NCBI GenBank assembly: GCA_958298945.1
Contig: OY282608.1
Span: 63,960,951 to 64,024,950, forward strand
DNA: 64,000 nucleotides
DNA from: Atherix ibis
Taxonomy: Eukaryota > Arthropoda > Insecta > Diptera > Athericidae
Reading direction: 5' to 3'
The notes under the pieces were generated by a model. That model worked only from the letters and a program-made list of their open reading frames with translations. It searched no databases and had not been told where the DNA came from. How positions within the stretch are numbered: position 1 is the first letter of the stretch; each line of letters opens with the position of its first letter. This document shows positions 57,471 through 64,000 of this stretch, in pieces. The position numbers and the translations under genes are program-made.

Positions 57471-59526
57471 TTGGTTTGTTGATTTGTTGGTTTTTTGGTT
57501 TGTTGGTTTGTTGGTTTGTTGGTTTTTTTGTTTGTTGGTTTGTTGGTTTGTTAGTTTGTTGGTTTATTTGTTTGTTGGTTTGTTGGCTTGTTGGTTTGTT
57601 GGTTTGTTCGCTTGTTGGCTTGTTGGTTTGTTGGTTTGTTGGTTTTTTGGTTTGTTGGTTTGTTGGTTAGTTGGTTTGTTGGTTTGTTGGTTTGTTGGTT
57701 TTTTGGTTTGTTGGTTTATTTGTTTGTTGGTTTGTTTGCTTGTTGGTTTGTTGGTTTGTTGGTTTGTTGGCTTGTTGGTTTGTTGGTTTGTTGGCTTGTT
57801 GGCTTGTTGGTTTGTTGGTTTCTTGGTTTATTTGTTTGTTGGTTTGTTGGTTCGTTGGTTTGTTGGTTTGTTTGTTTATTTGTTTGTTGGTTTATTAGTT
57901 TGAAGGTTTGTTGGTTTGTTGGTTTGTTGGTTTGTTGGTTTGTTGGATTGTTCGTTTGTTGGTTTGTTGGCTAATTGGTTTGTTGGTTTGTTGGTTTGTT
58001 GGTTTGTTGGTTTGTTCGTTTGATGGTTTGTTGGTTTGTTGGTTTTTTGGTTTGTTGGTTTGTTGGATTGTTGAATTGTTGGTTTGTTGGTTTGTTGGCT
58101 TGTTGGCTTGTTGGTTTGTTGGCTTGTTGGTTTGTTGGTTTGTTGGTTTTTTGGTTTGTTGGTTTATTTGTTTGTTGGTTTGTTGGCTTGTTGGTTTGTT
58201 GGTTTGTTGGTTTGTTGGCTTGTTGGTTTGTTGGTTTGTTGGTTAATTGGTTTGTTGGTTTGTTGGTTTGTTGGCTTGTCTGTTTGTTGGTTTGTTGGTT
58301 TTTTGGTTTGTTAGTTTGTTGGTTTGTTGGTTTGTTGGTTTGTTCGTTTGATGATTTGTTGGTTTGTTGGCTTGTTGGTTTGTTGGTTTGTTGGTTAATT
58401 GGTTTGTTGGTTTGTTGGTTTGTTGATTTGTTGGCTTGTTAGTTTGTTGCCTTGTTGGTTTGTTGGTTTGTTGGCTTGTTGGCTTGTTGGTTTGTTTGTT
58501 TGTTGGTTTGTTGGTTTGTTGATTTGTTGGTTTTTTGGTTTGTTGGTTTGTTGGTTTGTTGGTTTATTTGTTTATTGGTTTGTTGGTTTGTAGGTTTGTC
58601 GGTTTGTTGGTTTGTTGGTTTGTTGGTTTGTTCGTTTGTTGGTTTGTTGGTTAATTGGTTTGTTGGTTTGTTGGTTTGTTGGCTTGTCTGTTTGTTGGTT
58701 TTTTGGTTTGTTAGTTTGTTGGTTTGTTGGTTTGTTGGTTTGTTCGTTTGATGGTTTGTTGGTTTGTTGGTTTTTTGGTTTGTTGGTTTGTTGGATTGTT
58801 GAATTGTTGGTTTGTTGGTTTGTTGGCTTGTTGGCTTGTTGGTTTGTTGGCTTGTTGGTTTGTTGGTTTGTTGGTTTTTTGGTTTGTTGGTTTATTTGTT
58901 TGTTGGTTTGTTGGCTTGTTGGTTTGTTGGTTTGTTGGTTTGTTGGCTTGTTGGTTTGTTGGTTTGTTGGTTAATTGGTTTGTTGGTTTGTTGGTTTGTT
59001 GGCTTGTCTGTTTGTTGGTTTGTTGGTTTTTTGGTTTGTTAGTTTGTTGGTTTGTTGGTTTGTTGGTTTGTTCGTTTGATGATTTGTTGGTTTGTTGGCT
59101 TGTTGGTTTGTTGGTTTGTTGGTTAATTGGTTTGTTGGTTTGTTGGTTTGTTGGTTTGTTGGTTTGTTGGTTTGTTGGTTTGTTCGTTTGTTGGTTTGTT
59201 GGCTAATTGGTTTATTGGTTTGTTGGTTTGTTGGTTTGTTGGTTTGTTGGTTTGTTGGTTTATTTGTTTGTTGGTTTGTTGATTTGTTGGTTTGTTGGTT
59301 TATTTGTTTGTAGGTTTGTTGGTTTATTGGTTTGTTGGTTTGTTGGTTTGTTCGTTTGTTGGTTTGTTGGTTAATTGGTTTGTTGGTTTGTTGGTTTGTT
59401 GGCTTGTTGGTTTGTTGGGTTGTTGAATTTTTGGTTTGTTAGTTTGTTGGTTTGTTGGTTTGTTGGTTTGTTCGTTTGATGGTTTGTTGGTTTGTCGGTT
59501 TTTTGGTTTGTTGGTTTGTTAGTTTG
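57470..59526 (+). repeat. B-type island inside A-like sequence
   Basis: GTTTGAAGG (GAA 57902) and CTTGTCTG (58,279, 58,685, 59,004) reappear, and GGTTACTT is absent. The part 57,588-57,974 matches 53,196-53,582 (offset 4,392), and 58,612-58,974 matches 53,684-54,046 (offset 4,928). A short insert at about 58,430-58,565 with GCCTTGTT matches 57,390-57,525 (offset 1,040), which makes the island itself a mosaic. Confidence 0.83.
57975..59100 (+). repeat. 728-base repeat pair within the B-type island
   Basis: The segment around 58,084-58,314 recurs at 58,812-59,042, offset 728 (91 octamers). Shared marks are GAATTG, paired GGCTTGTT units, GTTAATTGG and CTTGTCTG. Confidence 0.78.
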
Positions 59527-61680
59527 TTGGTTTCTTGGTTTGTTGGTTTGTTGGTTTGTTGATTTGTTGATTTGTTGGTTTGTTGGCATGTTGGTTTGTT
59601 GGTTTGTTGGTTTGTTGGCTTGTTGGTTTGTTGGTTTGTTGGCTTGTTGTCTTGTTAGTTTGTTGGTTTGTTGGTTTTTTGGGTTGTTGGCTTGTTGGTT
59701 TGTTGGCTTGTTGGCTTGTTGGTTTGTTGTTTTGTTGGTTTGTTGGCTTGTTGGCTTGCTGGTTTGTTGGTTTGTTGGCTTGTTTATTTGTTTGTTTGTT
59801 GGCTTGTTGGATTGTTGTTTTGTTGGTTTGTTGTTTTGTTGGCTTGTTGGGTTGTTGGTTTGTTAGTTTGTTGGCTTTTTGGTTACTTGGTTTGTTGGTT
59901 TGTTGGTTTGTTGGCTTGTTGGTTTGTTGGTTTGTTGGTTTGTTGGTTTGTTGGTTTGTTGGCTTGTTGGTTTGTTGGTTTGATGGCTTGTTGGTTTGTT
60001 GGTTTGTTGGCTTGTTGGTTACTTAGTTTGTTGGTTTGTTGGTTTGTTGGTTTGTTGGTTAGTTGGCTTGTTGGCTTGTTGGTTTGTTGGTTAGTTCGTT
60101 TGTTGGTTTGTTAGTTTATTGGTTTGTTGGCTTGTTGGCTTGTTGGTTTATTTGTTTGTTGGTTTGTTGGCTTGTTGGTTTGTTGGTTTGTTGATTTGTT
60201 GGCTTGTTGGTTTGTTGGTTTGTTGGCTTGTTGGTTTGTTGGTTTGTTGGCTTGTTGGTTACTTAATTTGTTGGTTTGTTGGCATGTTGGTTTGTTGGTT
60301 TGTTGGTTTGTTGGCTTGTTGGTTTGTTTGTTTGTTGGCTTGTTGGCATGTTGGTTTGTTGGTTTGTTGGTTTGTTGGCTTGTTGGTTTGTTGGTTTGTT
60401 GGCTTGCTGGTTTGTTAGTTTGTTGGTTTGTTGGTTTGTTGGTTTGTTGGTTTGTTGGTTTGTTGGTTTATTTGTTTGTTGGTTTGTTGGTTTGTTGGTT
60501 TGTTGGCTTGTTGGCTTGTTGGTTTGTTGGTTTGTTGGCTTGTTGGCTTGTTGGTTTGTTGGTTTGTTGGTTTGTTGGCTTGTTGGCTTGTTAGTTTGTT
60601 GGTTTGTTGGTTTGTTAGTTTTTTGGTTTGTTGGTTTGTTGGCTTGTTGGTTTGTTGCTTTGTTGGTTTGTTGGCTTGTTGGTTTGTTGGTTTCTTGGTT
60701 TGTTGGTTTGTTGGCTTGTTGGCTTGTTGCTTTGTTGGTTTGTTGGTTTGTTGGCTTGTTGGCTTGTTGGTTTGTTAGTTTGTTAGTTTGTTGGCTTTTT
60801 GGTTACATGGTTTGTTGGTTTGTTGGCTTGTTGGTTTGTTGGCTTGTTGGTTTGTTGGTTTGTTGGTTTGTTGGCTTGTTGGCTTGTTGGTTTGTTGGTT
60901 TGTTGGTTTGTTGGTTTGTTGGTTTTTTGGTTTGTTGGTTTATTTGTTTGTTGGTTTGTTGGCTTGTTGGTTTGTTGGTTTGTTGGTTTGTTGGCTTGTT
61001 GGTTTGTTGGTTTGTTGGTTTGTTGGCTTGTTGGCTTGTTGGTTTGTTGGTTTGTTGGCTTGTTGGCTTGTTGGTTTGTTGGTTTGTTGGTTTTTTGGTT
61101 TGTTGGTTTGTTGGTTTGTTGGTTTGTTGGTTTGTTGGTTTATTTGTTTGTTGGTTTGTTGGCTTGTTGGTTTGTTGGTTTGTTGGCTTGTTGGCTTGTT
61201 GGTTTGTTGGTTTGTTGGTTTTTTGGTTTTTTGGTTTTTTGGTTTGTTGGTTTGTTGGTTTGTTGGTTTGTTGGTTTGTTGGTTTGTTGAATTGTTGGTT
61301 TGTTGGTTTTTTGGTTTGTTGGTTTATTTGTTTGTTGGTTTGTTGGCTTGTTGGTTTGTTGGTTTGTTGGTTTGTTGGGTTGTTGGTTTTTTGGTTTGTT
61401 GGTTTGTTGGCTTGTTGGCTTGCTGGTTTGTTGGTTTGTTGGCTTGTTTATTTGTTGGTTTGTTGGCTTGTTGGATTGTTGTTTTGTTGGTTAGTTGGTT
61501 TGTTGGCTTGTTGGGTTGTTGGTTTGTTAGTTTGTTGGCTTTTTGGTTACTTGGTTTGTTGGTTTGTTGGTTTGTTGGCTTGTTAGTTTGTTGCCTTGTT
61601 GGTTTGTTGGTTTGTTGGCTTGTTGGCTTGTTGGTTTGTTTGTTTGTTGGTTTGTTGGTTTGTTGATTTGTTGGTTTTTT
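59165..61680 (+). repeat. 2.4 kb duplication, copy 2 (A-like block C2 from 59,526)
   Basis: Counterpart of 55,060-57,470. TTAC marks are 59883, 60019, 60259, 60803 (TTACATGG) and 61547. Spacings 136 and 240 are kept exactly. The third spacing is 544 instead of 456 (11 octamers longer) and the fourth is 744 instead of 752. Confidence 0.87.
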
Positions 61681-64000
61681 GGTTTGTTGGTTTGTTGGTT
61701 TGTTGGTTTGTTGGTTTGTTGGTTTGTTGGCTTGTTGGTTTGTTGGTTTGATGGCTTGTTGGTTTGTTGGTTTGTTGGCTTGTTGGTTACTGAGTTTGTT
61801 GGTTTGTTGGTTTGTTGGTTTGTTGGTTAGTTGGCTTGTTGGCTTGTTGGTTTGTTGGTTAGTTCGTTTGTTGGTTTGTTAGTTTATTGGTTTGTTGGCT
61901 TGTTGGCTTGTTGGTTTATTTGTTTGTTGGTTTGCTGGCTTGTTGGTTTGTTGGTTTGTTGATTTGTTGGCTTGTTGGTTTGTTGGTTTGTTGGCTTGTT
62001 GGTTTGTTGGTTTGTTGGCTTGTTGGTTACTTAATTTGTTGGTTTGTTGGCATGTTGGTTTGTTGGTTTGTTGGTTTGTTGGCTTGTTGGTTTGTTGGTT
62101 TGTTGGCTTGTTGGCTTGTTGGTTTGTTGGTGTGGTGGTTTGTTGGCTTGTTGGTTTGTTGGTTTGTTGGCTTGCTGGTTTGTTAGTTTGTTGGTTTGTT
62201 GGTTTGTTGGTTTGTTGGTTTATTTGTTTGTTGGTTTGTTGGTTTGTTGGTTTGTTGGTTTGTTGGCTTGTTGGTTTGTTGGTTTGTTGGCTTGTTGGCT
62301 TGTTGGTTTGTTGGTTTGTTGGTTTGTTGGCTTGTTGGCTTGTTAGTTTGTTGGTTTGTTGGTTTGTTGGTTTGTTGGCTCGTTGGTTTGTTGGTTTGTT
62401 GGCTTGTTGGTTTGTTGCTTTGTTGGTTTGTTGGCTTGTTGGTTTGTTGGTTTGTTGGTTTGTTGGTTTGTTGGCTTGTTGGCTTGTTGCTTTGTTGGTT
62501 TGTTGGTTTGTTGGCTTGTTGGCTTGTTGGTTTGTTAGTTTGTTAGTTTGTTGGCTTTTTGGTTACATGGTTTGTTGGTTTGTTGGTTTGTTGGCTTGTT
62601 GGTTTGTTGGCTTGTTGGTTTGTTGGTTTGTTGGTTTGTTGGCTTGTTGGCTTGTTGGTTTGTTGGTTTGTTGGTTTGTTGGTTTGTTGGTTTGTTGGTT
62701 TTTTGGTTTGTTGGTTTATTTGTTTGTTGGTTTGTTGGCTTGTTGGTTTGTTGGTTTGTTGGTTTGTTGGCTTGTTGGTTTGTTGGTTTGTTGGTTTTTG
62801 GCTTGTTGGCTTGTTGGTTTGTTGGTTTGTTGGCTTGTTGGCTTGTTGGTTTGTTGGTTTGTTGGTTTTTTGGTTTGTTGGTTTGTTGGTTTGTTGGTTT
62901 GTTGGTTTGTTGATTTATTTGTTTGTTGGTTTGTTGGCTTGTTTGTTTGTTGGTTTGTTGGCTTGTTGGCTTGTTGGTTTGTTGGTTTGTTGGTTTTTTG
63001 GTTTTTTGGTTTTTTGGTTTGTTGGTTTGTTGGTTTGTTGGTTTGTTGGTTTGTTGGTTTGTTGGTTTGTTGGTTTGTTGGTTTTTTGGTTTGTTGGTTT
63101 ATTTGTTTGTTGGTTTGTTGGCTTGTTGGTTTGTTGGTTTGTTGGTTTGTTGGCTTGTTGGTTTTTTGGTTTGTTGGTTTGTTGGTTTATTTGTTTGTTG
63201 GTTTGTTGGCTTGTTGGTTTGTTGGTTTGTTGGTTTGTTGGTTTGTTGGTTTGTTGGTTTGTTGGCTTGTTGGTTTGTTGGTTTGTTGGCTTGTTGGTTA
63301 CTTAATTTGTTGGTTTGTTGGCATGTTGGTTTGTTGGTTTGTTGGTTTGTTGGCTTGTTGGTTTGTTGGTTTGTTGGCTTGTTGGCTTGTTGGTTTGTTG
63401 GTTTGTTGGTTTGTTGGCTTGTTGGTTTGTTGGTTTGTTGGCTTGCTGGTTTGTTAGTTTGTTGGTTTGTTGGTTTGTTGGTTTGTTGGTTTGTTGGTTT
63501 ATTTGTTTGTTGAATTGTTGGTTTGTTGGTTTGTTGGTTTGTTGGTTTATTTGTTTGTTGAATTGTTGGTTTGTTGGTTTGTTGGTTTCTTGGTTTGTTG
63601 GTTTGTTGGCTTGTTGGTTTGTTGGTTTGTTGGTTTGTTGGCTTGTTGGCTTGTTGGTTTGTTGGTTTGTTGGTTTGTTGGTTTGTTGGTTTGTTGGTTT
63701 TTTGGTTTGTTGGTTTATTTGTTTGTTGGTTTGTTGGCTTGTTGGTTTGTTGGTTTGTTGGTTTGTTGGCTTGTTGGTTTGTTGGTTTGTTGGTTTGTTG
63801 GCTTGTTGGCTTGTTGGTTTGTTGGTTTGTTGGTTTGTTGGCTTGTTGGCTTGTTGGTTTGTTGGTTTGTTGGTTTTTTGGTTTGTTGGTTTGTTGGTTT
63901 GTTGGTTTGTTGGTTTATTTGTTTGTTGGTTTGTTGGCTTGTTGGTTTGTTGGTTTGTTGGCTTGTTGGCTTGTTGGTTTGTTGGTTTGTAGGTTTTTTG
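61680..64000 (+). repeat. A-like block C3, continuing past the window
   Basis: A further round of the C pattern: TTACTGAG at 61787 (one substitution from TTACTTAG), TTACTTAA at 62027, TTACATGG at 62563, TTACTTAA at 63298. The part 61,887-62,186 matches 60,119-60,418 (offset 1,768), and 63,315 onward matches 62,044 onward (offset 1,271). The last unit at 63,968 is still in phase, so the array runs off the right edge. Confidence 0.82.
62793..62799 (+). other. 7-base unit GGTTTTT before GGCTTGTT
   Basis: Register change -1. It is the first break after 52,947, so nearly 9.8 kb before it is in unbroken register at all landmarks checked. Confidence 0.85.

Larger units (their letters stand above)
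1..64000 (+). repeat. Octamer satellite array (GGTTTGTT)n, about 8,000 units
   Basis: Every part of the window is made of 8-base units with consensus GGTTTGTT on the plus strand, all in the same orientation. The commonest substituted units are GGCTTGTT, then GGTTTATT and GGTTTTTT. Rarer ones are AGTTTGTT, TGTTTGTT, CGTTTGTT, GATTTGTT, GCTTTGTT, GGTTACTT, GGTTAATT, GGCATGTT and GGTATGTT. The unit start is phase 7 (mod 8) at base 7 and can be followed to base 63,968; the summed register breaks account exactly for the final phase. No non-satellite stretch was found. The consensus has no stop codon in any of six frames, so long spurious reading frames are expected. The block looks like eukaryotic heterochromatin; species and locus are not determinable from it. 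Confidence 0.99.

Noticed and set aside
10..63992. Dozens of reading frames of 60-521 codons on both strands encoding LLVCWFVG-like or NKPTNQQT-like repeats
   Set aside because: The octamer lacks stops in all six frames, so long frames arise automatically, overlap one another in all three forward phases and are bounded only by chance start and stop variants. No codon bias, splice signal or non-repetitive domain is visible.
1..64000. Membrane protein (hydrophobic plus-strand repeat) or prion-like Q/N-rich protein (minus-strand repeat)
   Set aside because: The composition follows directly from translating GGTTTGTT or AACAAACC. Variants do not favour silent changes, and the frames shift at the 1- and 2-base register breaks.
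1..64000. CRISPR array
   Set aside because: There is no alternation of constant repeats with unique spacers; the whole region is one 8-base tandem repeat.
1..64000. Telomere
   Set aside because: The G/T-rich strand is telomere-like in composition, but the unit is not a known telomeric repeat. The multi-kilobase higher-order pattern and many internal substitutions are unlike a telomerase-made tract.
1..64000. Assembly or simulation artefact
   Set aside because: Not proven either way. The nested structure with inherited register breaks, private variants and differing duplication ages is what real satellite evolution would produce. Copy number and the near-identical blocks could still be mis-assembled, and read coverage would decide.
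1..64000. tRNA, rRNA, terminator hairpins or promoters
   Set aside because: The plus strand is nearly free of A and C, so stable stems cannot form within it, and no RNA gene motif was recognised.

Overview
This window is one uninterrupted block of short-unit satellite DNA. The whole 64,000 bases are a head-to-tail array of an octamer, GGTTTGTT (reverse complement AACAAACC), about 8,000 copies long. The plus strand is almost entirely T and G, and A and C appear only where a unit carries a substitution. I see no unique sequence, gene, RNA gene, transposon, CRISPR array or inverted segment. Arrays of this length and simplicity are typical of eukaryotic nuclear heterochromatin (pericentromeric, centromeric, subtelomeric or sex-chromosome satellite). 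The sequence alone does not identify the organism or chromosomal position.

The array has several levels of order. (1) The octamer register is kept with very few breaks. I traced it with landmark variants and found 21 places where a unit is 1 or 2 bases shorter or longer, and many of these are inherited copies of one event. (2) Substituted units (GGCTTGTT, GGTTTATT, GGTTTTTT, GGTTACTT, GGCATGTT, GTAGG, GACGG and others) form a repeating pattern, which makes higher-order repeats. (3) Multi-kilobase blocks are duplicated almost without change.

Layout. Domain A, 1-42,460, is built from degenerate cycles of about 3.2-3.5 kb marked by a double GTAGG, a GACGG site, GGTTACTT units and GGCATGTT units. 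There are nine double-GTAGG cycle starts (531 to 30,182), a tenth cycle that lacks the double GTAGG (about 33,450), and a shorter-period derivative at 36,250-42,460. Domain B, 42,460-55,420, has no GGTTACTT units. It carries its own markers (GTTTGAAGG, CTTGTCTG, a 6-base TTTGTT unit) and has duplications with offsets of 3,733 and 1,870 bases. From 55,420 to 64,000 A-like sequence returns (C1, 55,420-57,470; C2 and C3, 59,530-64,000), split by a B-type island at about 57,470-59,530.

Long open reading frames exist in all three forward frames and some reverse frames. They exist only because the octamer contains no stop in any frame of either strand. The frames cycle through a fixed 8-residue peptide, and I do not regard them as genes. 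The interest of the window lies in how the satellite evolves: register conservation, nested duplication, apparent conversion tracts and a sharp domain switch.
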